Positions 6,742 through 14,038 of a stretch of 28,664 nt of DNA are shown here, piece by piece; position 1 is the stretch's first letter, and every line of letters starts with the position of its first letter. Origin of the DNA: an uncultured Mollicutes bacterium (GTDB lineage Bacteria; Bacillota_I; Bacilli_A; ML615J-28; CAG-313). Made by a program: the position numbers and the translations under genes. Where the stretch lies: contig URLJ01000017.1 in the NCBI GenBank assembly GCA_900548675.1, positions 1-28,664 on the forward strand, in the 5' to 3' direction. Under the pieces are notes generated by a model that ran no database searches, was not told the DNA's origin, and saw only the letters and a program-made list of their open reading frames with translations.

Positions 6742-8943
6742 TTGTCGAGTGGTTATATAGAAAAGATGGTTGGTGCTAAAGCTACAAATCAAACGACACA
6801 AACCAATGCAGCAAAGGGTGTATCAACTATTACTGGTTCTAATCAATACATTGGTCAAATGGATGTAATAGATATATTTGGCACCACAAATGATTCTTCA
6901 GTAAAAATTAATATTAAAGCAAGTGGTCAATCAGTAGATGTAGCAACATCAACAGATATGGCTTTACCAATAAGTTATATGGATATAACAATAAAATCTG
7001 GTGCTTCTTTAGCATTTAGAGCTTCATCGTATAAGTTTTTCCCTGGTACCTCTTTAACGGTTGAGGAAGGCGGAACATTCACAATAGGAAAAGATGTTAA
7101 TACATTGTTTTATACTATAGATGGTGCAATAAATGATGAAAAAGATAAAATCTTGGATGGAACAGCGTTACAGTTTATTACAAGTAATAGTACTAGTGAT
7201 AAGAAGTGTGTTAATAGAGTTGATGCTATGTTTACAAACAATGGAGTAGTTACAGTTGAATCTGGTGGTTATCTTGGCGGAAAAATTTATAATACTATAG
7301 ATGGCGCAAAAGTTAATGTTACTGGAAATGCAAATGCTTCAGTTTTAGTTTTTGTTTCTGCTACACAAAAAACATTTTTAGGAAAAGTAATAGGATATAA
7401 TATCAACACTTTAACAAGAAATTATAATCTTACTGGAGAATTGACAAATGGAATAACTGAATCAGAGGGCAATTTCTCAGCAGGGCAATGGCAAGCCGCA
7501 AATGAAAAATGGTATAAAGTAAAATCATCTGTTACAGTCTCTATTATAGATGGCGATGGAAATATCCTTGATAGTTGTTCTATTCCACAAATGACTACTA
7601 TTCAAAGTGAAAATCCGGATTTTATTAATAACAACAGCAATCTCAATAAGACGTATTTTATTTTTGAAGGATTATATGTTGATGATAGATATTCAATTAG
7701 TTTTGATGTTAACACTCCTTTATATGATGATGTAGTATTATATGCTAAATACAGCAAAGATCCTAATTATAATTTCTATGAAATAGTTTATGTTGTTGAT
7801 GATGAGGTTCTCCCAACAGAATCAATTCTTTCTACAGAAACAAGTTATAAAATGAAAAGCCAAGAAAAAACAGGATATACACTCAAGTGGCAAGTAGAGG
7901 GAACACAGACAATGTATAATCCAGGAGAAACATATAATGTTTCTGATTTATTTAACAATGGTGTTACTTCAATAAGATTAATAGCGGTTTATACCATCAT
8001 TAAATATAATTTAACGTTGGATATAGGTTCTAATACAACGCTAACAGTAACAGTCAATGGTACAACATATAATCAATCAGGCACATATCAAGTAGAGTAT
8101 GGAAGCACGATAACTTATAATGCTAGTGCTTCTAGTGGATATACTGTTTCTTGTACAATTAATGGTGGAGATGTAAGCACTAATGGTACAATTACGATGG
8201 AAAGTGATACCACTATAAAAACGACAGGTACGAGTGATTCAGGTAGTTGTTTAATAGAAGGTACCTTAATAACTCTTGCTGATGGTAGAAAGAAAACTAT
8301 CGAAAGCATTACTCCAGATGATTTGATTTTGGTATTTAATCATGAAACAGGAAAATTTGATGTATCTAGAATAAGTCTTAATGTTCATGAAGGTGAAGAA
8401 AGTGCTGTGAAGAAAATACTAAATCTTGTATTTGAAGATGGAACAATTGTTAGAATAGCAAAATATCATGGTTTCTTTGATGTTATAGAAAACAAATATG
8501 TTTATATAGATTACGACAATGTAAAAGATTATATAGGGCATGAATTCTACAATGTAGAATACACAAATGATGTTTTTGTAGGAGATAAATTAAAACTTGT
8601 TAATAGTTATGTTACGTACGAAAAAGTCCATTATTATGCTCCAATTACAGCATATCATTTAAATTGTTTTGCAAATGGAATTTTATCAATGACTTCTTCA
8701 ATGGAAGGTTTATTCAATATCTTTGAGTTAGACAATGATATGAAATATGATGAAATTAAGATGAAAGAAGACATTGAAAAATATGGTTTATATACGTATG
8801 ATGATTTTAAAGATTATATTTCATATGAAGTATATAGTATGTTCCCTGCTAAATATTTTAAAGTATCTGTAGGAAAAGGTTACATTACATTTGAACATAT
8901 TATAGAACTTGCAAAAAGATATGCTGAAGGCAAGGTGAATTAA
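6742..8943 (+). CDS. Surface-type protein with C-terminal Hint (hedgehog/intein) domain, apparently 5'-truncated
   Basis: The coordinates give the longest frame with a legal start (TTG at 6742), but the coding signal continues upstream to about 6541, so this is probably a remnant. The N-terminal ~350 residues are Gly/Thr/Ser-rich beta-strand repeats like those of surface adhesins. About 265-425 resembles InlB/Listeria-Bacteroides type B-repeats (ending in VLYAKYSKD and RLIAVYTI). A Hint domain starts at Cys503 (CLIEGTLITLADG), with block-B-like His576 (KYHGFFD) and a terminal block around 639-648 (HLNCFANGIL). The usual final His-Asn is absent, so N-terminal autocleavage rather than splicing would be expected. 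A ~85-residue acidic tail follows. Intact relatives would be exported; this copy lacks a signal peptide. Confidence 0.7.
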   Translation: MSSGYIEKMVGAKATNQTTQTNAAKGVSTITGSNQYIGQMDVIDIFGTTNDSSVKINIKASGQSVDVATSTDMALPISYMDITIKSGASLAFRASSYKFFPGTSLTVEEGGTFTIGKDVNTLFYTIDGAINDEKDKILDGTALQFITSNSTSDKKCVNRVDAMFTNNGVVTVESGGYLGGKIYNTIDGAKVNVTGNANASVLVFVSATQKTFLGKVIGYNINTLTRNYNLTGELTNGITESEGNFSAGQWQAANEKWYKVKSSVTVSIIDGDGNILDSCSIPQMTTIQSENPDFINNNSNLNKTYFIFEGLYVDDRYSISFDVNTPLYDDVVLYAKYSKDPNYNFYEIVYVVDDEVLPTESILSTETSYKMKSQEKTGYTLKWQVEGTQTMYNPGETYNVSDLFNNGVTSIRLIAVYTIIKYNLTLDIGSNTTLTVTVNGTTYNQSGTYQVEYGSTITYNASASSGYTVSCTINGGDVSTNGTITMESDTTIKTTGTSDSGSCLIEGTLITLADGRKKTIESITPDDLILVFNHETGKFDVSRISLNVHEGEESAVKKILNLVFEDGTIVRIAKYHGFFDVIENKYVYIDYDNVKDYIGHEFYNVEYTNDVFVGDKLKLVNSYVTYEKVHYYAPITAYHLNCFANGILSMTSSMEGLFNIFELDNDMKYDEIKMKEDIEKYGLYTYDDFKDYISYEVYSMFPAKYFKVSVGKGYITFEHIIELAKRYAEGKVN

Positions 8944-8974
8944 CAACTAACTTCATAATAAGCATGGTATTTAC

Positions 8975-9007
8975 AAAAAGGGATTATAAAAACTATAATC
9001 CCTTTTT
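8975..9007. terminator. strong bidirectional terminator
   Basis: AAAAAGGGATTATA (8975-8988) pairs perfectly with TATAATCCCTTTTT (8994-9007) over 14 bp with a 5-nt loop. A-tract on one side and T-tract on the other allow termination in both directions. Confidence 0.93.
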
Positions 9008-9041
9008 AATTAACTTCTATATTTTTTATCATATAATATAT

Positions 9042-9070
9042 TTGATTATAAATTTTGATTAGAGTATAAT
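9042..9070 (+). promoter_or_regulatory. sigmaA promoter of the DUF3781 gene
   Basis: TTGATT (9042-9047), a 17-bp spacer and TATAAT (9065-9070). The start codon lies 20 bp beyond the -10, with GTAGGTGA as ribosome site. Confidence 0.75.
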
Positions 9071-9090
9071 ATAAAACTGTAGGTGAAAAC

Positions 9091-9342
9091 ATGAATAAAA
9101 AAATATTACTTCAAAATATTAATAAAATACATACAACCATTCTTGGAACTGAAAGAATAAGAAATAATTTAAAATTAGAAAACAATGTTGATGTAATATG
9201 GTTCTGCAAAGAAATGATAGTTGATAATAATAGTATAATTTATAAAAAAGGTAAAAATTGGTATGTTATATGTAATAATATAATAATTACAATAAATGGA
9301 TTTAGCTATACTATTATAACTGCTCATGAAATAAAAAAATAA
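9091..9342 (+). CDS. DUF3781 family small protein
   Basis: An 83-residue protein that I recognise as DUF3781 from its layout: an N-terminal NINKIHTTILGTERIRNNL segment, a central WFCKEMI, then KGKNWYV and a C-terminal IITINGFSYTIITAHEIKK. The function of this family is unknown to me. There is no signal peptide, membrane helix or metal motif. It has its own strong promoter and stands alone between the terminator at 8975-9007 and the leader of the first sigma gene. No terminator follows, so its transcript could run into that leader. Confidence 0.8.
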   Translation: MNKKILLQNINKIHTTILGTERIRNNLKLENNVDVIWFCKEMIVDNNSIIYKKGKNWYVICNNIIITINGFSYTIITAHEIKK

Positions 9343-9376
9343 AATTAAAAAAAATAATAAAAAATATCAAAAAAAT

Positions 9377-9412
9377 GGGAAAAATCGAAGAAAAAAGTGT
9401 TATATATATTAT
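9377..9412 (+). promoter_or_regulatory. shared island promoter, copy 1 (sigma gene 1)
   Basis: Core AAAGTGTTATATATAT at 9394-9409, with GGGAAAA (9377-9383) about one promoter spacer upstream and A-tracts before it. The same core stands before three other transcription units (about 10436, 13995, 18676). The -10-like TATATA would place the transcript start at or close to the hairpin at 9413. It may be the promoter recognised by the ECF factors encoded here; this is inferred from distribution. Confidence 0.6.
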
Positions 9413-9692
9413 GAGTGTAAGAAATGCACTCGATCACTCAAGTAATGTACTAAAGTAAGGAGTAATAATTAAAAAATTAATAAATTAAAAATAAAAAGGG
9501 TTTGGACAATAGTAATAGGATAATAAATTGAAATAGGGGATCAACATAATAGTTGATGTATAAAATACAATGTGTAACGAATCTAACAATAGGGAAGTTA
9601 GAAAAATATATTATTAGATCCTAACTTTAGTACATTAAAGTAAAATAATAACAAAAGAACGTAGAATGAAACGGGTAAGATAAGGAGCAATT
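9413..9692 (+). ncRNA. candidate structured leader RNA, copy 1
   Basis: The region starts with a 7-bp hairpin, GAGTGTA (9413-9419) with TGCACTC (9425-9431), one G-U pair, loop AGAAA. Then TAATGTACTAAAGT (9443-9456) pairs perfectly with ACTTTAGTACATTA (9624-9637), closing a ~167-nt loop. Inside are two local hairpins: ATCAAC/GTTGAT (about 9540-9557) and TCTAAC/GTTAGA (about 9581-9602). The 3' strand ends 55 nt before the sigma start codon. A second TAAGGAG (9457-9463) sits inside the loop without a start codon after it. No open frame explains these 350 bases. Copies 2 and 3 keep the architecture. Confidence 0.6.
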
Positions 9693-10292
9693 ATGCAAAA
9701 CAACGATGCTATCTCATGCAACATAAAAGATATGAGGAAGAAAAGGGAAGAAGACCAAGAAACGGTATACTTAATAGAATGTATAAAACAAGGCGATGAA
9801 ATTGCCTTTGAAGACTTTGTAAATAAGTATATAGCCTTTATTCTTGATTACGTTAAAACGAGGATAGCAGATTATGATATTGTAAATCAAGTTTTAATAG
9901 ATACTTTTGAAAGAGTATATTTCAAAATAAAAGGTTTTCACTATACAAACAAAAAAGAATTAATGAGTTGGTTAGTTTGTGTATGTAAAACTGTTATATA
10001 CAAACACTATCATCATAATAATATCAAATGTGAGAACAGTGTTGTATATGATGAAGGATACATTGAAACATGCCAAGATGAAAGTACCGCCAGATATGTA
10101 GATGAGAGAATAAATGCATTAAAAGAAATCTTAAATGATGTAGAAATAACAATCGTGGAAGAACATATTGAATATGAAGAAACATTTAGTGTAATAGGTA
10201 AAGAATTAAATATGAGTGCCTCAAAAGTATCTAATATTTACTATAGAGCAGTAGAAAAATGTAGAAAAGCAGTTAAAAAGAATATAATATGA
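9693..10292 (+). CDS. ECF-type RNA polymerase sigma factor 1 (no partner gene)
   Basis: A 199-residue sigma-70 family protein with only regions 2 and 4. Region 2 is about 33-108 (GDEIAFEDFVNKYI, then DTFERVYFKIKGFHY and SWLVCVCKTVIYKHY), region 4 about 143-195 with the helix-turn-helix FSVIGKELNMSASKVSNIYYRA. It should direct RNA polymerase to a small set of promoters, possibly the shared AAAGTG-TTATATAT sites including its own. TAAGGAG precedes the ATG. It is very similar to sigma factor 2 (large identical blocks in both regions), so the two arose by duplication together with their leader. Unlike the other two, it is not followed by a membrane partner gene: a strong terminator comes directly after it. 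Confidence 0.85.
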   Translation: MQNNDAISCNIKDMRKKREEDQETVYLIECIKQGDEIAFEDFVNKYIAFILDYVKTRIADYDIVNQVLIDTFERVYFKIKGFHYTNKKELMSWLVCVCKTVIYKHYHHNNIKCENSVVYDEGYIETCQDESTARYVDERINALKEILNDVEITIVEEHIEYEETFSVIGKELNMSASKVSNIYYRAVEKCRKAVKKNII

Positions 10293-10299
10293 TAGAAAT

Positions 10300-10340
10300 A
10301 AAACTTAATAACAATGTTTTGCATGTTATTAAGTTTTTTT
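10300..10340 (+). terminator. intrinsic terminator of sigma gene 1
   Basis: AACTTAATAACA pairs with TGTTATTAAGTT over 12 bp around ATGTTTTGCA and runs into a T7 tract. It makes sigma gene 1 a single-gene unit. Confidence 0.92.
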
Positions 10341-10417
10341 AATTATTTAAGAAAAATTTGTACAAATGAGCTGTTTAAATCTTTTTTTAAAAAAATATTA
10401 GAAAAATATGAAAATAT

Positions 10418-10453
10418 GGGAAAAACTGGCAAAAAAAGTGTTATATATATTAT
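10418..10453 (+). promoter_or_regulatory. shared island promoter, copy 2 (sigma gene 2 operon)
   Basis: Core AAAGTGTTATATATAT at about 10435-10450, identical to copy 1, with GGGAAAAA again one promoter spacer upstream. Upstream are mixed A- and T-tracts (10381-10416). Confidence 0.6.
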
Positions 10454-10667
10454 GAGTGTAGGAAATACACTCAAATAATGTATTAAAGTAAGGAGCAATA
10501 ATAAGAATTAAAAAGGGAAAAATAGGATAGAAAAAGGAATAGAGAATAATAAAAACAATGTGTAAGAATGCTAGCTAACGGGGTTTATTATCAAGTCTTA
10601 ACTTTAGTACATTATAAATAGTATGTGATAAAACACAATAAGTAAGCGGGTAGGATAAGGAGAAAAC
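10454..10667 (+). ncRNA. candidate structured leader RNA, copy 2
   Basis: Hairpin GAGTGTA (10454-10460) with TACACTC (10466-10472), 7 Watson-Crick pairs, loop GGAAA; the G-U pair of copy 1 is an A-U pair here. TAATGTATTAAAGT (10476-10489) pairs with ACTTTAGTACATTA (10601-10614) through one G-U pair. The closed loop is shorter (~111 nt) than in copy 1, but shares TAAGGAG, AATAGGATA and ACAATGTGTAA blocks with it. The 3' strand ends 53 nt before the start codon. The 375-base gap contains no other gene. Confidence 0.6.
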
Positions 10668-11258
10668 ATGCAAAGCGAAGAGGTCATACCACAAGAGACT
10701 GATGAGATAAGGAAAAAGTCAGAAGAAAAAGAAACAATATACTTATTAGAGAAAATAAAACGAGGAGACGAAATAGCATTTGAAGATTTCGTAAATAAGT
10801 ATATCGGATTTGTGGTAGATTATGTAAAAATGAGAATAACAGATTATGATGTATTAAATGAGATAGTGATAGACACATTTGAAAGAGTATACTTTAAGAT
10901 AAAAGCATTTCATTACACAAATAAAAAAGAACTAATGAGTTGGATAATCTGTGTTTGTAAAACGATAGTATATAAACACTACAATAGAAATAGCGTGAGA
11001 GAAGAAAATAGAGTAGTGTATGATGGAGAATACATAGAAACGCTAGTAGAAGAAAAAAGAGAAAGAAACGTTGACGAAAGAATAAGCGAACTAAAAGAAA
11101 TTTTAAACGATCTGGAGATAACAATAATAAAAGAACACATCGAATATGAAACAACATTTAGTGTAATAGGAAAAGAACTAAACATGAGTGCATCGAAAGT
11201 ATCAAACATCTATTATAGAGCAGTAGCGAAATGTAGAGAGGCTTTCAAAGAAAAATAA
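10668..11258 (+). CDS. ECF-type RNA polymerase sigma factor 2
   Basis: A 196-residue two-domain sigma factor: region 2 near 30-105 (GDEIAFEDFVNKYIGFVVDY, DTFERVYFKIKAFHY, SWIICVCKT) and region 4 near 140-192 (FSVIGKELNMSASKVSNIYYRA, identical to factor 1 in this helix-turn-helix). An identical recognition helix predicts overlapping target promoters. The ATG follows AAGGAG. It is the first gene of a unit with the putative anti-sigma factor (23 bp downstream) and the secreted protease. The coding strand is unusually purine-rich (AGA, ATA, AAA and GAA codons), more so than in factor 1, and leaves long stop-free frames on the other strand. Confidence 0.87.
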   Translation: MQSEEVIPQETDEIRKKSEEKETIYLLEKIKRGDEIAFEDFVNKYIGFVVDYVKMRITDYDVLNEIVIDTFERVYFKIKAFHYTNKKELMSWIICVCKTIVYKHYNRNSVREENRVVYDGEYIETLVEEKRERNVDERISELKEILNDLEITIIKEHIEYETTFSVIGKELNMSASKVSNIYYRAVAKCREAFKEK

Positions 11259-11281
11259 AAAGAGATAAGAAGGGGGAAAAA

Positions 11282-12316
11282 ATGAACGATGTTGTATTCA
11301 AAGAAATAATAGGAAGAATAAAAGAGCGCATAAAATTTAACAATCAAATTAAAGAAAAAAGCGAGAATGAAAAACTAAAGCGAACAATGTTGAGTCTTTT
11401 AGTAATGTGCATCGTCATCTTTTCCTCATTTAGTTTTTGTATTTCAAATACAAGAATATCTAATAAGGGCGTTATAAACGAAGATAGTAGTAAAAGCATA
11501 ATAGATGAGTTTTTAATAGGGAATAGGGAAGAAATAAACTATCTATGTGTTATGAATGATTTAACTAAAAGTAATATACTAAATAAAAATTATAAAACAA
11601 ATTATGATTGTTCGTATCACACTCTTGAAAAATATTGTGGAGTGCATTTAGTTAAAATTAACGATATAGTGTCAAAAAATAGTCTTTGTTTATTTGTTAA
11701 TAAACAATTATATAATTTGTTAAAAGTACAAAAAGAACTTACTGAAACTAATATGGAAAATAATTACAAAAATTTCTTACTACTTTACAATGATAGAGAT
11801 TTTAGTAATTATAAAGATGTTTTAAAATATCGATATGAACTATGTGATTATGGTTCAGAATTAACAAAAACAAGCGATGGCTACTACCCGATTGCAGCCT
11901 TTGATGTTATGTCGATTGAAGTATTAGAAAGTATTAATGGGAATAGGGAAAATATAAAAAAGGATAAGCTAATTAATTTTTCTAAGATTATTTCGAATAA
12001 CGTAGTTATGCAAAATGATAATTTATTTATTAACAAACATTATGTTATAAATGGTGAGATTCTTAACTATGGTGAGGATGAATATTTAACAATTAGTGAT
12101 TGGAATCAGGGTATTATTACTAAAAACATTTTTGAAGTTAAATCATATAACAACGAGAAGGTATTAGTCGATAAATACAATGAAATTACATCATCCCATG
12201 AAGAATGTTATAACGAAAATATAAATTATATTAAAGCTGAAATAATTAGTGAAGAAGGAGAAATCACTGATTACCTTAGTTTTGAAGTGTTTTATAAAAA
12301 ATTAAAAAATGCATAA
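11282..12316 (+). CDS. Putative single-pass anti-sigma factor of sigma 2
   Basis: I do not recognise a named family. The 344-residue protein has a short N-terminal cytosolic part (about 1-35), one hydrophobic helix (about 36-54) and a large extracytoplasmic domain. Its position directly after an ECF sigma gene, and the topology, are those of an anti-sigma factor, but there is no zinc-binding HxxxCxxC motif. It has a homologue after sigma gene 3: shared FNNQ(I/L)K near residue 19, G(Y)xxIAAFD near the middle, NKxY and a final FYxKL. The protease start codon lies inside its last codons. It could instead be a sensor or membrane anchor. Confidence 0.6.
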   Translation: MNDVVFKEIIGRIKERIKFNNQIKEKSENEKLKRTMLSLLVMCIVIFSSFSFCISNTRISNKGVINEDSSKSIIDEFLIGNREEINYLCVMNDLTKSNILNKNYKTNYDCSYHTLEKYCGVHLVKINDIVSKNSLCLFVNKQLYNLLKVQKELTETNMENNYKNFLLLYNDRDFSNYKDVLKYRYELCDYGSELTKTSDGYYPIAAFDVMSIEVLESINGNRENIKKDKLINFSKIISNNVVMQNDNLFINKHYVINGEILNYGEDEYLTISDWNQGIITKNIFEVKSYNNEKVLVDKYNEITSSHEECYNENINYIKAEIISEEGEITDYLSFEVFYKKLKNA

Positions 12317-13778
12317 ACAAATATTGTTAATTAGACTATTAACAAGAGTATTAACTTTCATATTTTTAGTGACAAATATATTAATAGGATCAAATGTAAA
12401 ATACGCTGAAGCACATCCTGCTAATCTTGATGTTTTTTACGATGAACCAGCAACAGCTACCAATGCTTGGTATTATTTGATTGATTACACAAACAATAAC
12501 TTTATGGATCACATTTATAAAGCTAGTGTAACGTATTGTGTAGCTGATGAAACAGATGACCCTGACTGTCCAACTGACCCCACCCAGTCGGACTGGTATT
12601 GGTTATCATATTGTAATTCTACAACAGAAGTTGATATAATAAAACGTGATTTTGTAAATAGCATGTGTAAGTGGAATAATTATTATATATTAAAAAGAAA
12701 TAGTGATAATACCAAAACTGCATCTAGATTAGTAAGTATTACAAGCACATCATATTCTAATGCTAATGTTGTAGTGTATCCGTATTCTAGTAATTCTTCT
12801 TTTGGCTGTGAATATTTTGGAATATTTCCACGTGAAGAAATTGATTCCGATCATGAAAAGTATAATATATGGCATAGACATTATGATAGAGCGTGGTTAG
12901 GAGTAGCAGTGAATAAATTTTCAAACTGGATGAATAATTACCCAAATAAGTACGCTGTTATTAAAGAAGCTGTAGGAGCCCATGAGTTTGGACATGTGTT
13001 AGGGCTCCTAGATATCGATCAAATGGAACATGGTGATAATAGTTATCAATGGCATAATAACGATAAAATAATGGGATACGGAACAGCAGGAAACATTTTA
13101 ACGTATCAAACAGAAGTTTCATATTATGACTTAATGGGAGCGGCCATTACACAAGGTATTCATACAGATAACGATCATGAATGGCGTTTGATAAGTACCG
13201 ATAGTAATGGTAATAGTACAATAATATGTTACTTATGTAATGGTAAAAGAATAGTAACTTTAGATAGCGATGGAATGTACAATGGCGAAGTTGTTTTAAC
13301 ACCAAAAACATTTGGATGTTCAGCAGATTGCCACACGAGAAGTAGATTAGATTTAGTAGGATATCATGGAGACTTAGACATTCATAAATGTTCATATTGT
13401 GACTACTATGAAGAATTTAGTCACCAGTTCCCTGGTACATGGACCAAAGATAACATTGGACATCGCTATGTATGTCAAGACTGTAAGCGTACATATAGTG
13501 AGGCACACAACTGCACGTATTATGATGGAATGTATCATTGTAGTACATGTGGATGGAGTGGAAGGTTTTATGTAGGAGGATTAAATAGCGAAGGAGGAAC
13601 AGTTACATTCGCATTTGACCCAGGAAAAGAATATAGTATAGAAGAAGCCGCAAACGTTATAAGTACGACAAAAGCATTAACTACAAGAGAAAAGTTAGAA
13701 ATGATAGAAGAGATAAACGCAGTAGAAACTGCCATATCAAATGAGAAAATAAAAGTACAAATGGCGGTTGTAGAATAA
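12309..13778 (+). CDS. Secreted metzincin-like zinc metalloprotease with Cys-rich C-terminal region
   Basis: A 489-residue protein with a signal peptide (hydrophobic 11-29, likely cleavage after AEA at about 35). The catalytic motif is HEFGHVLGLLD (225-235: H225, E226, H229, G232, D235), followed by a Met-turn-like IMGYG (M254). This is the metzincin pattern with Asp as third ligand, as in some M10/snapalysin-like enzymes. After the catalytic part come several CxxC pairs (CYLC, CSYC, CQDC, CSTC) with intervening His, which may bind metal or form disulphides, and a helical Glu/Lys tail. It overlaps the putative anti-sigma gene by 8 bp, so it is coupled to the sigma 2 operon and is a likely effector of that circuit. 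Its substrate is unknown. Confidence 0.82.
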   Translation: MHKQILLIRLLTRVLTFIFLVTNILIGSNVKYAEAHPANLDVFYDEPATATNAWYYLIDYTNNNFMDHIYKASVTYCVADETDDPDCPTDPTQSDWYWLSYCNSTTEVDIIKRDFVNSMCKWNNYYILKRNSDNTKTASRLVSITSTSYSNANVVVYPYSSNSSFGCEYFGIFPREEIDSDHEKYNIWHRHYDRAWLGVAVNKFSNWMNNYPNKYAVIKEAVGAHEFGHVLGLLDIDQMEHGDNSYQWHNNDKIMGYGTAGNILTYQTEVSYYDLMGAAITQGIHTDNDHEWRLISTDSNGNSTIICYLCNGKRIVTLDSDGMYNGEVVLTPKTFGCSADCHTRSRLDLVGYHGDLDIHKCSYCDYYEEFSHQFPGTWTKDNIGHRYVCQDCKRTYSEAHNCTYYDGMYHCSTCGWSGRFYVGGLNSEGGTVTFAFDPGKEYSIEEAANVISTTKALTTREKLEMIEEINAVETAISNEKIKVQMAVVE

Positions 13779-13903
13779 AGAAATAAAACAGAATAAAAAT
13801 AAAATAGAATAAAATAAAATTAAAAAGAAAGGAATATTAAATACTTCTAAACTAATAAGCTACAAAAGAAAAAAGAAATTGTGAATTATTAATATACTGT
13901 TTA

Positions 13904-13950
13904 AAGGGAGTGTAAAAATACTTAAGGAGTGTTTCTTACACTCTTTTTTT
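13904..13950 (+). terminator. intrinsic terminator of the sigma 2 operon, with a second pairing option
   Basis: AAGGAGTGT pairs with ACACTCTTT around TTCTT (about 13922-13945) and is followed by a T7 tract. An upstream copy, GAGTGTAA (near 13906), can pair equally well with TTACACTC of the same 3' arm, giving an alternative longer-range helix. The stretch 13779-13903 before it is low-complexity A-rich DNA (repeated AATAAAA units) with no gene. Confidence 0.75.
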
Positions 13951-13992
13951 ATTTTATTTTTAAAAAATTTTAAAATTTTAAAAAAAACATAT

Positions 13993-14010
13993 AAAAAGTG
14001 TGTTATATAT
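13993..14010 (+). promoter_or_regulatory. shared island promoter, copy 3 (LRR lipoprotein-ABC operon)
   Basis: AAAAAGTGTGTTATATAT, the same core as in front of sigma gene 3. Upstream (about 13958-13988) are alternating A- and T-tracts that could bend DNA or act as an UP element. Unlike the sigma genes, this unit has no hairpin and no long leader: the ribosome site follows within 20 bp. Confidence 0.6.
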
Positions 14011-14038
14011 TAATGAAAAGAGAAAAGGAGATAAGAAT

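Noticed and set aside
9443..9637. Inverted repeat as the ends of an insertion element
   Set aside because: No transposase and no target-site duplication, the interior is non-coding, and the same layout with different bases recurs before the other sigma genes.
9413..9692. Leader as a known riboswitch, T-box, 6S RNA or RNase P RNA
   Set aside because: No T-box sequence, no RNase P or 6S conserved core and no riboswitch motif that I recognise; the only strong signals are the hairpin and the long helix.
10684..11209. Three overlapping open frames on the minus strand opposite sigma gene 2
   Set aside because: They exist because the coding strand is purine-rich with few stop complements. They are Leu/Phe/Ser-rich, have no ribosome site, and overlap one another and a clear sigma factor.
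13779..13900. Small gene in the A-rich gap after the protease
   Set aside because: Low-complexity AATAAAA-like sequence with frequent stops and no start with a ribosome site.
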